Shown here: positions 1-10,883 of the stretch, piece by piece
How positions within the stretch are numbered: the stretch's first letter is position 1
How the letters are laid out: the number at the start of each line of letters is the position of its first letter
Assembly: GCF_022539505.1 (NCBI RefSeq)
Contig: NC_061510.1
Span: forward strand, 38,899,047-38,963,046
Length of the DNA: 64,000 bases
Origin: Lolium rigidum
Lineage: Eukaryota > Streptophyta > Magnoliopsida > Poales > Poaceae
Direction of reading: 5' to 3'
Position numbers and translations under genes: made by a program
Notes under the pieces: model-generated
The model's database searches: none
Told to the model about the DNA's origin: nothing
The model's input: only the letters and a program-made list of their open reading frames with translations

Positions 1-216
1 ACATTCTCGTGCTCATCGGAAAGTCTGGAAGTGTACGTGCGGGGAGAAAGTCCTTGGGAAAGAGCCAATTGTACAAGTCGGTAATGATTTAGTACTAAGG
101 GGAGGCGAGGAAAATATTGGGAAGAATCTTCTCCGAGCACTTTGATGAGGAGAGTGATGAGGAAGTTGATGATGAGATCCGAAGAAGGATAGTTTTGTGC
201 TCAACAATCCTGCTCT

Positions 217-722
217 GTGATGCCTCCTATGGCTTGGAAAGAAAAGAAGAGCTGGGGACCTGTTCAAGCTACAAGGATGAGCTCCAGGATTCCAAGGGAT
301 GGTAAGTCTGCTATAGAGAGAGCTCAAGATCTAAAGAAGGCTAAAAATTTGGAGATTCCTAAAGGTAATAGAATACATGGCTTCTCAAATTCTTTTGCTG
401 CTCTTGATAATCCATCTTTATATGACACTGCAAAAACTGCTGGCATTAGTCACGGGTCACAAAAGTCTAGATCTTCGATTCTGTTATTAATGAAATTAAA
501 AAAGTTGAAACCAATAGGCTTATAGATTTCCATAATTCTAATCCTGAGAGTTTTCTCCCCAATGACATTAGTCTATTTGTGGATGAACTGAGGATTGGTT
601 TTGATGATGAGGGTGCGTTTGTCTCTGATCAGGAAGATCACATTAGTGATGTTCCTGATGAGGATGAACCTTGGACATTAGTCCACAGTAAGAAGAAAGG
701 TAGAAGAAAAGCTGATTTTTAA
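217..722 (+). pseudogene. LINE ORF1 C-terminal remnant
   Basis: The translation from about 229 reads MAWKEKKSWGPVQATRMSSR and continues with a charged stretch (IERAQDLKKAKN). A one-base frameshift near 505-510 moves the reading frame. The second frame runs through NPESFLPNDISLF to EPWTLVHSKKKGRRKADF and a TAA at 720-722. This basic tail (PWTLV followed by a K/R cluster) is typical of the nucleic-acid-binding ORF1 of plant L1 elements. ORF2 begins two bases after the stop, at ATG 725, as expected for the dicistronic LINE layout. The first 216 bases are probably more ORF1 but are not readable in one frame. Confidence 0.7.
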
Positions 723-724
723 AA

Positions 725-1445
725 ATGGTGGTAGCTCTAATATGGAACACTAGAGGTCTAAATAGACCTGATAAGCTTACTAGAGTGCATGATCTCATTA
801 GAGGAACATGTCACGATATTATTTGTTTTTCGAAACTAAAAGGAGGACTTCTCTAGCATTCGGCTTAAACAATTAGATCCGGGAGAGAAGTTTACCCGGA
901 ATTGGTTGCCTGCTTGTGAAAGCTAGCTGGAGGGATCCTTGTTGGTATTAATATCGATTTGTTTGATATTATTAAATGGGATATTCTCTTTTTGTGTATC
1001 TGTTCATATTAAAGCAAAGAAAGACAATGTCATTTGGAGAGTGGTTGCTGTGTATGGGTCTGCTTATGAGGAGTATAAGTTAGACTTTATCAATGAAATG
1101 CATAATATTATGGCTTGTTGGAATGGTCCTACCCTGGTTGGGGGTGATTTCAATCTCATTAGAGAAAAGTGTGAGAAAAGCACTGGAAACATCAACCAAC
1201 ACTGGGCCAATCTCTTTAATGATTGGGTTAATAAATTTAATTTGATGGAAATTAAAAATCCTAGTAGACAATTTTCTTGGGCTAATAACCAAGATAATCT
1301 GGTTATGGCTTTGCTTGATAGAGTGTTTGTGACTACTTGCTGGGATTCTCTCTTCCCTGCTAGTAGCTTAACCTCAAAAGCTAGGGTTGGGAGTGATCAT
1401 ACTCCTTTGATTGTGGACATCTGGGGCTTTGAAAGTTCCTGTTAA
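725..1445 (+). pseudogene. LINE ORF2 endonuclease domain (frameshifted)
   Basis: ATG 725 opens MVVALIWNTRGLNRPDK, the start of the endonuclease/exonuclease/phosphatase domain; WNxRGL is the conserved first motif. After a frame disturbance between about 840 and 940, the reading resumes and shows VYGS, then GGDFNLI, LDRVF and finally GSDHTPL, which carries the catalytic Asp-His pair. This domain nicks the target DNA in target-primed reverse transcription. A conserved glutamate expected after the ICFS segment (normally in an ET-K context) appears to be missing because of a small deletion. Another frameshift near 1430 separates this part from the RT frame. Confidence 0.8.
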
Positions 1446-3027
1446 TAAGCAATTTAGATTTGAGAAGTGGTGGCTTAACATTGAGGGTTTTGACCAGGTG
1501 GTTGCCAAATTTTGGCAAGCCCCTTGTCATCTTCATAAACCTATTGACAGATGGAATTTTAAAATTAGAAATACTAGGAAAGTGTTAAAAGGTTGGGCTG
1601 CTAATATTGAATCTGCTCAAAGAAAGAATAAACAAAAGTTGGTTGCTGAGTATGATCTGCTTGATATTATTGCTGAAACTCAGTGTCTTTCTCCTGTTTC
1701 TAAAAAAAGGATGAAAGATATTTCTTTTGAGCTTACCAAGATTTGGAGTAATGAGGAAATTAAAGCTAGACAAAGATCTAGGGAAAGATATATCTTGGAA
1801 GGAGATCGTAACACTTCTTATTTCCATTCTGTAGCCAATCAGAGAAGAAGGAAAAAACAAATCTGTCAATTACAAGGAGATGAGGGTATGGTTGATGACA
1901 ACAAAGGTATGCTGGACATTGCTGTTAATTATTATAAGACTTTGTTTTGTAAAGAGTCTTGTCTTGATGTTAATATAGTAGATGATTTCTGGGACCCAGA
2001 TGATATGGTGTCACAGAATCATAATGATATGCTTGATGCTCCGTTTTCTGAGAAAGAGGTTAAGGAAGCTATTTTTGGCTCTTATGCTGAAGGTGCTCCT
2101 GGTCCTGATGGTTTTTCTTTCTTATTTTATCAACATTTTTGGGAGCTCATTAGAGCTGATTTTATGGATATGGTTAAGGATTGGAATGAAGGAAAACTTG
2201 ATCTTTTTAGATTAAATTTTTCTCTGTTGACTTTGATTCCTAAGGAAATTGATGCTGTAACTATACAGAAATTCAGACCTATTGCTTTGACTAATTGTAG
2301 TTTCAAAATTTTCTCTAAATGTGCTACTAATAGGTTGGGTGTGGTGAGTGAGAAACTTATTTCTCCTAATCAGACTGCTTTTATTAAAGGGAGATTCATA
2401 CTTGAGAGTGTGGTTTCTGCCCATGAAGTAATTCATGATGCTGTTCGTAGTGAAAGTAATGGTTTTATTTTTAAACTTGACTATGAAAAGGCTTATGATA
2501 GAGTTGATAGAGATTTTCTGCTAAGAGTTATGAGGATGAGGGGTTTTAGCCCCAAGTGGATGAGAATCATTGAAGGTTTATTATACAATGGTTCTGTGGG
2601 TGTGAGGATTAATGATTGCAATAGCAATTTTTTCCTTACTAGTAGGGGTGTAAGACAAGGTGATCCTATATCACCTATTCTTTTTAATTTTATGGCTGAT
2701 GTTTTTAATAAAATTTTATACAAAGCTGCTTCTGGTGGAAAAATAGCTGGGCTTATGCAAGGCATGGGGAGGGGGGGTATTATCAGTATGCAATATGCTG
2801 ATGATACTTTACTCTTCCTTGAAAAAAGATTATCTTCTGCCATCAATTTAAAGTGGATTTTAGCTTGTTTTGAGCATATGTCTGGAATGAGGATCAACTT
2901 TCATAAGTGTGATCTAGTTCCTATTAATGTGCTTGAAAGTGATGCACAACTTTTTGCTCAAACTTTGAGCTGCAAGTTGGGTGAGTTTCCCTTACAGTAT
3001 TTAGGGGTCCCTCTGCATTCATCGTAA
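1411..3027 (+). pseudogene. LINE ORF2 reverse transcriptase domain
   Basis: A 538-residue open frame holds the reverse transcriptase. Visible blocks in order are [70 protein letters not shown] and QYADDTLLF. The FxLD and YADD aspartates form the polymerase catalytic centre. The protein would copy its own RNA at a nicked chromosomal site. The frame closes at 3027, well before the real end of ORF2, so the ORF is broken although the catalytic core is intact. Its relative preservation compared with the flanks suggests a fairly recent copy. Confidence 0.9.
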
Positions 3028-4554
3028 GCTTAAAAAGAGGATATTCAACTTCGTTGTTGATAAAATTATTAAGAAAGCTGCTGATTGGAGAGGTAAACTT
3101 CTAAGTCATCTTGTCAAACTAGAGTCGGTTAGAAGTGTCTTGGCCGATATTCCGGTTTATCTCGCTTAGTGTGATCAAATTCCCTAAGTGGGCTATTACT
3201 TTGATTAACTCTCGGATGGCTCACTTGTCACGTGGGATAATTATGAGGGATACCATAAGTACCACTTAGCTAATTGGGGTTTGGTCACTAGGAAAAAGGA
3301 GTATGGAGGGTTGGGCATCCCTGACTTATCAGAGATGAATATTTGCCTTCTAGCTTCCTGGATTAAAAGATACCATTTGGATGATAACAAAATTTGGAGA
3401 CCGATAATTGATAGCAAGTATAATGTGAATAATCCTAATATTTTTTCTTGCTCTGATAATGGGGCCTCTCCTTTTTGGAAAGGGGTGTTATGGGCTGCCA
3501 AGGCTGCGAAGATGGGTTATATGTGGAAAGTTGGTAATGGTAGAACTATTAAGTTCGGGAAGACCACTCGGTTTGGGTCTTGCTCTCTAGCTATTCAATT
3601 CTGGGAAGTGTATTTCCTGTTAAATGAACAAAATAAAACTATTGCTGATATTTGGGATGGTGTTTCTCTGAAAATGACCTTTAGAAGGTGTTTTGACCAC
3701 AAACTTATGTTGAAGTGGTTTGAGATTCAACAAATTGCTCAAACTCTCCAGGTTAGATGATTCTAAGGATTGTTTGATTTGGAAGTGGGCACCAAATGGG
3801 GTCTATAGTGTTAAGTCCTTATATGCTGTGATTAATTTTGGAGGGATTCAAACTATTGATATACATTGTGTGTGGAAAATCAAAGTACCCCCGAAAATTC
3901 ATTTTTTTTTCTGGTTGCTTTCACATAATAAGCTTCTCACTAGAGATAACCTGGTTAAAAGACAAAATGTTGATGATCTGACTTGTGTGTTTTGCAATGA
4001 ACTAGAGTCATGTCAACATCTGTTTTTTGAATGTGTTGTTGCTTGCTAACTTTTGGAGAGGGGTTTTGGATGCCACTGGGTTTAAAGTTGAATATCTCAG
4101 ATATACATGATGTTGCTGCCCTGTGGGCTGATAGAAAGAAAAATAAGAAATGCAATTTGATTTTTGCTGCTATTTTGAGGACTATCTGGATTACCAGATA
4201 TGACCATGTGTTCAATCGGGTGCAATGGTTTGGCATGCAGGTTCTGTGGAGACGTTTGCTAAACAACTGTGCTCAGTGGAAGATCCTACTGAAGGAAGTA
4301 GAAAAAGAAGGGCTGATATGTATGATGAACAAGTTGGAAGGAGTGGCCAGATTGCCACCAATGATATTGTGGCCGGATCCTGGGTGATTCCACAGAAGAA
4401 AGCAAGAACTACTCTGGAGGTTTGTGACAGGAACAATTCGAGAGGATTTGGCCCAATGCTTATGACTGCGGAAGATCTGGCAAGGACTCTTGAAGCAAAT
4501 GATCTGGTCCTGGTGGGGGATGGGGCATGTTTTCAGGTCATGGGTCGCCAGTGA
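3028..4554 (+). pseudogene. LINE ORF2 C-terminal region with zf-RVT domain (multiple frameshifts)
   Basis: This is the continuation of ORF2 in at least three frames. The segment 3281-3760 reads EYGGLGIPDLSEMN...LLASWIKRYH and ...FWKGVLWAAK, the linker typical of plant LINEs. The segment 3720-4049 reads WKWAPNGVYSVKSLYA, VWKIKVPPKIHFFFWLLSHNKLLTRDNL and CVFCNELESCQHLFFEC, which is the zinc-binding RT-associated domain (zf-RVT) with its Cys and His ligands. The remaining C-terminal part (about 4031-4554) has no clear RNase H signature. The 3' untranslated tail follows to the A-run at 4740. Confidence 0.75.
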
Positions 4555-4749
4555 CTTTGCCTGTTGTCTTCTGCTGTTTAGAATGTAATTTGTTGGCTCT
4601 CTTGTGCTTTGACTTTGTGCTGTATAAGTATGGGTCTGCGGGTAGAACTTGGTTTGTAAGGTTTTAAAACCTCTGAATGCTGTAAACTGATATATCTGGT
4701 TTTAATATATTTAGAGCCGGGGCATGCCCCTTTTTCTCTAAAAAAAAAG

Positions 4750-4846
4750 AACTGTTCTCTACAATCAGCAAAAGATACTAAACAAGAAAGAAAAGATACG
4801 ACGGTCCCAACCCCGAATCGCGAGGGACGAGCGAACCGCGGATGCT
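4750..4846. other. Unassigned spacer between LINE 3' end and UGT1 remnant
   Basis: About 100 bases lie between the LINE A-run and the premature stop of the first glycosyltransferase. They match neither the LINE nor the missing C-terminal part of the gene. They may be the LINE target region, or leftover from an earlier rearrangement that removed the 3' end of the gene. No gene is seen. Confidence 0.5.
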
Positions 4847-6112
4847 TCACCGGTAGTTACCGGCTCCGTTAGAAAAATCGCTCTCCACCCCAACCTTCCT
4901 TTCCAAGATAACTGCATTCATCCTCTGCTCCGCGCCCAGCGGCAGCGCAACCATCGGCACGCCGGATTGCACGCTCTCCAGCGTCGAGTTCCATCCGCAG
5001 TGCGACACGAAGGCCGCCGTGGCCGGGTGAGACAGCACGCGCACCTGAGGTGCCCACGCTGTGACGGCGAGGCCCCTGCCCGCCGTCCTCTCCAAGAAGC
5101 CCTCTGGGAGCCAGGCCAACGGGTCGTCATCGTTTCCACCTGTTGCGGTCTCCGACTCTGCCGTCAAGTCTGGCACCCGCACAACCCAAAGGAACCGTTG
5201 GCCGCTATCCTCTAGCCCAGCGGCGAGTTCAGTGGTCTGCTCCAGAGACAGCGAACCGCCGCTCCCGAACGAGACATACACCACCGAACCTGTCGGCTGG
5301 CGGTCCAGCCACTCCAAGCAGTCTTGGTCGCCGACGTCGGGCTCTGGGCTTGGCTGGCGGACAAGCGGCCCCGGTGCGAACACCGGCGGGAACGCTCCTT
5401 GTTCTGCCGCCAGCTTGAACGCTTCCACGAGAGCAGGTTCCATCTCGTGAAAGGTGTTCACGAGAAAGCCGTCGGCACGGAGGTATCGCCGGGTGTCCTC
5501 GAGAAGTTGCGGGAAAGCCAGCCTGTTGGGATCACGGTATGGAACCGGGAAGTCTTCTCGGCGCATCGACACGCCCTCGGCAAGCTCGACAACCTCGGGG
5601 AAGTCGCGGTGTTCGCCAGGAGGGAGGCCGTGATGCAGCTCCATGAAGCGGCGTTCGAGGGCAAGCATGGTCAGGTTGGTGGGGACGAAAACGTAGCCCG
5701 GAACGCCGAGCTCAGCGGCGACGAGCAGCGCCTCGGGGCCGAAGAAGTCTACAACGAGGGCGGCGAGAGGCCCGGCGGTGGCGCTGATGCCGCGGACAAG
5801 TGCACGGAGGTTCGGGACTGAGCGTCGGATCAGCTCCAGGAACACCTGGAAGATGTCGGCCGCGGGGACGTCACCCATATCTACTGAGGGGAGCACGGCG
5901 GTGGCGACGGACGGAGGGAGGAGGCAGCTGGAGAGGACATGCGCCGGAAGGGAGAGGTTGCTGAAGGTGACGAGCGTGACCGCGAAGCTGTGGTGCTCGA
6001 CGAGACGCCGTGCCAGCTCTGCCAGTGGAATCAAGTGGCCGGCGAGAGGGCTGGCCAGCAGTACGGCGTGCGGCCGCTCGGAGCCGGTATTGCTGCCGTT
6101 GAACGACTCCAT
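4847..6112 (-). pseudogene. UGT1: C-terminally truncated family-1 UDP-glycosyltransferase (UGT72-like)
   Basis: The frame encodes 421 residues from ATG 6112. Family GT1 enzymes move glucose from UDP-glucose to phenolic or other small acceptors in the cytosol. The N-terminal catalytic histidine is His26 in SPLAGHLIPL, and the partner aspartate lies in VVDFFGPEAL. The PSPG donor-binding box begins at WAPQVRVLSH, includes HCGWNSTLESV and ends at AEQ. The paralogues continue for about 70 residues (LRPxAR...REEI...AVKELL...), but here homology stops after ILERKVGVE and an unrelated 11-residue tail leads to a stop. The missing C-terminal segment packs back on the N domain in known structures, so I infer loss of function. 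A LINE 3' end lies about 100 bases downstream. No intron is visible, as in the paralogues. Confidence 0.85.
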
Positions 6113-6287
6113 CGATCGTATCTACGGTCAATACGTGCTCAGGCAAGCTTCATATAGATGCTTGATTGATCCAAGGAAAATATCAACGCAGATCTAGACT
6201 ACGCGTTCAGCATGGTAGGACCCTTGTCAAAACAGTGTCTCTCCGATCCCGCAGGCTGCAGCAAAATAGTTGACAGCTCATGGCACA
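6113..6287 (-). promoter_or_regulatory. UGT1 promoter region, shared with paralogues
   Basis: Upstream of ATG 6112 on the minus strand, a TATA-like CTATATG lies at about 6151-6158, followed further upstream by the conserved AAACAGTGT block (about 6229-6240) and a TGGCACATGG-like end near 6287. The same order of blocks stands before UGT2 and UGT3. Similarity stops at about 6287, where transposon-like sequence begins. Confidence 0.6.
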
Positions 6288-6808
6288 TGGTCGCTCTCTA
6301 GATCAATCCTCAATCCCCGTATGCAGTTAGAGTATCTCCGCTCGTTTCCCCGACGAGGCCCCCGAGCGAGGACGTTTTTCCCATCCGAACGGCGAAACTC
6401 GGTTCAGTCGTGCTCCCGGTTCCTCGTTTTCGTCCGGATTTGGTCCTTCATCCATTCGGCGAGCCCACGCCATCCCCGGTCCCTCGGGGAGCTATTGGGG
6501 AGTCCGGAAGAGTGAAAAGCGGGGAAGGGCCCGATCTGTCGGCGACTGGACACACGAACCCCACCACCACCTCGCTCAAAATCCCCCCACCCCTCGTATC
6601 TCTCTCGCCGCCGGCACCACCCCGCCGGCTTGTTGCCCAGATTCCGCCGTCCCTCCTTCCCACCTGCCTATATTCCGCCGCCTTTCGACGGCCTATCTGC
6701 CTGCTCCTCCGCCTGCCTGCTTTTCGATGACGGCCTACTCCTCGTCGTTCGCGTCTCGGCTAGCCACGACCACGCCCGTCAGGTGTTCGTCCATTTGCCT
6801 CGTCGGCC

Positions 6809-6934
6809 ATGGACTCGGACGAAGAGGAGGAGCAGATGTTCGTCGAGCTTATGCGAGAAGAGATGGCAGCCGCCGCCCAAGACAAGGAGCACATGATGAT
6901 CCTCGGTTGCTTATCAAGCATATACGCCGGGGTG
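6809..6934 (+). pseudogene. Harbinger transposase, 5' part (before insertion)
   Basis: ATG 6809 opens an acidic N-terminus, MDSDEEEEQMFVELMREEM, that remains in frame to the insertion point. After removing the retrotransposon and one copy of the GGGTG duplication, the frame continues directly into the segment that starts at 35122 (GVATGQRGGST). The reading-frame continuity across 28 kb confirms that the two halves were one gene. Confidence 0.8.
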
Positions 6935-8447
6935 TGATGTCTACGGGTGCTTCTATTCTTGTAGACAGTGTTGGACCTCCAAGAGCAGATGTTTGTAGAA
7001 CATCAGCAAGTTTCCCTTAAGTGGATCACCCAAGGTTTATCGAACTCAGGGAGGAAGAGGTCAAAGATATCCCTCTCAAGCAACCCTGCAATCACGATAC
7101 AAGAAGTCTCTTGTGTCTCCAACACACCTAATACACTTGTCAGATGTATAGGTGCACTAGTTCGGCGCAGAGATAGTGAAATACAGGTAGTATGGATGTA
7201 TATGAGTGGTAATAGCAATCTGAATAAAATATGGCAGCGAGTAAACATGCAACAGAACAGTAAATAAACGGAGATTCGATGTTTGGAAACAAGGCCTAGG
7301 GATCATACTTTCACTAGTGTACACTCTCAACATTGATCACATAATAAATAAGTTCTCTTCCTTTGTGCTACATATACTCTTGTTTGATAATGAACACCAT
7401 TCGTTGTGTAGGGCTACAAGAGCACCTCAATGCCGGAGTTAACAAGCTCCACAACATTCGGCATTCATATTTAAGTAACCTTAGAGCATAATAGATCTTT
7501 GCAATTTAAACCGAGTACTAACATAGCATACACACTGTCACCTTTACACTATGAAGGGGAATAAATCACATCAATACTATCATAGTAATAATTAACTCCA
7601 TAACCTACAAGAGATTATGATCATAACCTACGCCAAGAACTACACGATGCACACACTGTCACCATTACACCGTGAAGGAGGAATAGACTACTTTAATAAC
7701 ATCACAAGAGTAGCACATAGACTAATAGTGATACAAATCTCATATGAATCTCAATCATGTAAGGCAGCTCATGAGATCATTGTATTGAAGTACATAGGAG
7801 AGAGATTAACCACATAGCTACCGGTACATCCCTTAGCCTCGATGGAGAACTACTCCTCCTCATGGGAGACAGCAGCGGTGATGAAGATGGCGGTGGTGTC
7901 GATGGAGATGGCGGTGATGTCGATGGAGAAGCCTTCCGGGGGCACTTCCCCGTCCCGGCGGCGTGCCGGAACAGAGACTCCTGTCCCCCAGATCTTGGCT
8001 TCGCGATGGCGGCGGCTGCGGAAGGTTTCTCGTACCGTGGCTTTTCCGTATCGAAGATTTAGGTCGGGGAGCTTTAAATAGGCGAAGAGGCGGAGTCGGA
8101 AGGGTTACGGAGGGGCCACACGCCGGGGTGGCGCGCCCTCTCTCGGCCGCGCCGCCATATTGTGTGGGGGCCCACGGCCTCCCCTCTGGTCCCTCTCCGG
8201 TGTTCTGGAAGCTTCGTGGAATTATAAGGTGCTGGGCGTTGATTTCGTCCAATTCCGAGAATATTTCCTTACTAGGATTTCTAAAACCAAAAACAGCAGA
8301 AAACAGGAACTGACACTTCGGCATCTCGTTAATAGGTTAGTTCCAGAAAACGCATCAAAACGATATAAAGTGTGAACAGAACATGTAGGTATTGTCATAA
8401 AACTAGCATGGAACATAAGAAATTATAGATACGTTTGAGACGTATCA
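6935..8447 (-). repeat. 3' LTR of the outer Gypsy element
   Basis: The 1513-bp LTR reads TGATACGTCTCAAACG at its minus-strand start (8447) and ends TAGACATCA at 6935. A TATA-like CTATTTAAAG on the minus strand lies near 8070-8082, in front of a GC-rich leader. The next bases beyond 8447 are the polypurine tract. A related solo LTR lies at 61448-63137. Confidence 0.88.
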
Positions 8448-10883
8448 AGCATCCCCAAGCTTAGTTCCTGCTCGCCCTCGAGTAGGTAAACGATAACAAT
8501 GATAATTTCTTAAGTGACATGCTACCAACATGATCTTGATCAATACTATTGTAAAACATATGAGATGAATGAAGTGATTCAGAGAAATGGTAAAGACAAT
8601 GATTAAACAACTGAATCATATAGCAAAGACTTTTCATGAATAGTACTTTCAAGACAAGCATCAATAAGTCTTGCATAAGAGTTAACTCATAAGCAATAAT
8701 TTCTTAGTAGAAGGCATTGAAGCAACACAAAGGATGATTAAGTTTCAGCAATTGCTTTCAACTTGTAACATGTATATCTCATGGATAGTTGTCAACATAA
8801 AGCAATATAACAAGTGCAATAGGTAAACATGTAAGAATCAATGCACAGTTGACACAAGTGTTTGCTTCTAAGATAGAAGGAAGTAGGTAAACTGACTCAA
8901 CATAAAGTAAAAGAATGGCCCTTCGCGAGAGGAAGCGAGGATTAAATCATGTGCCAGAGCTTTTCAAGTTTTGAAATCATATAGAGAGCATAAAAATAAA
9001 GTTTTGAGAGGTGTTTGTTGTTGTCAACGAATGGTAGCGGGTACTCTAACTACCTCGTCAACCAGACTTTCAAGAGCGGCTCCCATGAATAACGTTATCT
9101 CTACCAGCAAGGTAGATCATCCCTCTTCTCTTTGTTTACACATGTACTTTAGTTTAGTTTATATTTTTTTATTTTTTTTAGATGACACTCCTCCCAACCT
9201 TTGCTTTCTCAAGCCATGGCGAACCGAATCCTCGGGTGCCTTCCAACAATCACATACCATGAAGGAGTGTCTATTTGCAAAATTAAGTTGCTTACTGATG
9301 AATCAGAGCAAAACATGTGAAGAGAATTGTTAATGCAAGTTAATTAATTGGGGCTGGGAACCCCATTGCCAGCTCTTTTTGCAAAGTTATTGGATAAGCG
9401 GATGAAGCCACTAGTCCATTGTGAAAGTCTGTCAAAAGTAAATGACAAGATTGAAAGATAAACACCACATACTTCCTCATGAGCTATAAAACATTGACAC
9501 AAATAAGAGATAATAGCTTTTGAATTGTTTAAAGGTAGCACATGAAGTATTTGCTTGGAATGGCGAGAGAAATACCATGTGGTAGGTAGGTATGGTGGAC
9601 ACAAATGGCATAGTTTTTGGCTCAAGGATTTGGATGCACGAGAAGAATTCCCTCTCAATACAAGGCTAGGCTAGCAAGGTTGTTTGAAGCAAACTCAAGT
9701 ATAAAACGGTGCAGCAAGACTCACATATGAACATATTGTAAGTATTATAAGACTTTACATCGTCTTCCTTGTTGTTCAAACACCTTAACCAGAAAATATC
9801 TAGACTTAGAGAGACCAATCATGCAAACCAAATTTTAACAAGCTCTATGTAGTTCTTCATTAATAAGTGCAAAGTACATGATGCAAGAGCTTAAACATGA
9901 TCTATATGAGCACAACAATTGCCAAGTATCAAATTATTCAAGACATTATACCAATTACCACATGTAGCATTTTCTGTTTCCAACTATATAACAATTAACG
10001 AAGCAGTTTCAACCTTCGCCATGAACATTAAAAGCTAAGAACACATATGTTCATATGAACCAGCGGAGCGTGTCTCTCTCCCACACAAGCATGAATTTAT
10101 TCAAACATAAACAAAAATAAAAACAAACAGACGCTCCAAGTAAAGCACATAAGATGTGACCGAATAAAAATATAGTTTCAAGAGAAGAAACCTGATAAAT
10201 TGTTGATGAAGAAGGGGATGCCTTGGTCATCCCCAAGCTTAGATGCTTGAGTCTTCTTGAAATATGCAGGGATGAACTACGGGGGCATCCCCAAGCTTAG
10301 ACTTTTCACTCTTCTTGATCATAGTATATCATCCTCCTCTCTTGACCCTTGAAAACTTCCTCCACACCAAACTCGAAACAAACTCATTAGAAGGTTAGTG
10401 CATAATTGAAAATTCATATATTCAGAGGTGACATAATCATTCTTAACACTTCTGGACATTGCACAAAGCTACTGAAAGTCAATGGAACAAAGAAATCCAT
10501 CCAACACAGCAAAAGAGGCAATGCGAAATAAAAGGCGAATCCGTCAAAACGAACGATCAGTAAAGATGAATTTTTTAGAGGCACTCGGACTTCCTCGGAT
10601 GAAAATGCTCAAATTGAATGAAAGTTGCGTACATATCCGAGGATCACGCACGTAAATTGGCAGATTTGTCCGAGGTTACCTACGAGAGAACCCTGCTCAA
10701 ATTCGTGACGACAAGAAATGCATGTTTCGCGCAGTAATCCAAATCTAGTATTGACTTTACTATCAAATACTTTACTTGGCACAACAATGCAATAAAATAA
10801 AGATAAGGAGAGGTTGCTACAGTAGTAACAACTTCCAAGACTCAAATATAAAACAAAATTGCTGTAGTAAAATCATGGGTTAT
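8448..10883 (-). mobile_element. Outer Gypsy element, 3' internal non-coding part
   Basis: This stretch has no substantial ORF. On the minus strand it ends in the polypurine tract AAGCTTGGGGATGC at 8448. The part at about 8880-9660 resembles 26215-27000 of the inner pol-bearing element (shared blocks include GGGCTGGGAACCCC near 9350 and 26674). The part at about 10690-10860 resembles 51550-51660 of the independent element near UGT2. It is interrupted at 10883 by the element with 5-kb LTRs. Confidence 0.75.

Larger units (their letters stand above)
1..4749 (+). mobile_element. L1-type LINE retrotransposon, 5' end outside window, decayed
   Basis: This is a non-LTR retrotransposon. Reading left to right, the sequence shows the end of an ORF1, an apurinic-type endonuclease, a reverse transcriptase with the YADD catalytic motif, a zinc-binding RT-associated region, and a short A-run at 4740-4748 that marks the 3' end. 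Frameshifts separate every module, so the copy is dead. The 5' end and the left target-site duplication lie outside the window. The right duplication should begin just after the A-run, around gaactgttctc. The LINE ends about 100 bases beyond the broken 3' end of the first glycosyltransferase gene. Confidence 0.93.

Noticed and set aside
4869..6197. Long open frames on both strands across UGT1 (and likewise across UGT2 and UGT3)
   Set aside because: They are frame shadows caused by very high GC at third positions; none has domain content, and the minus-strand UGT frame explains the region.
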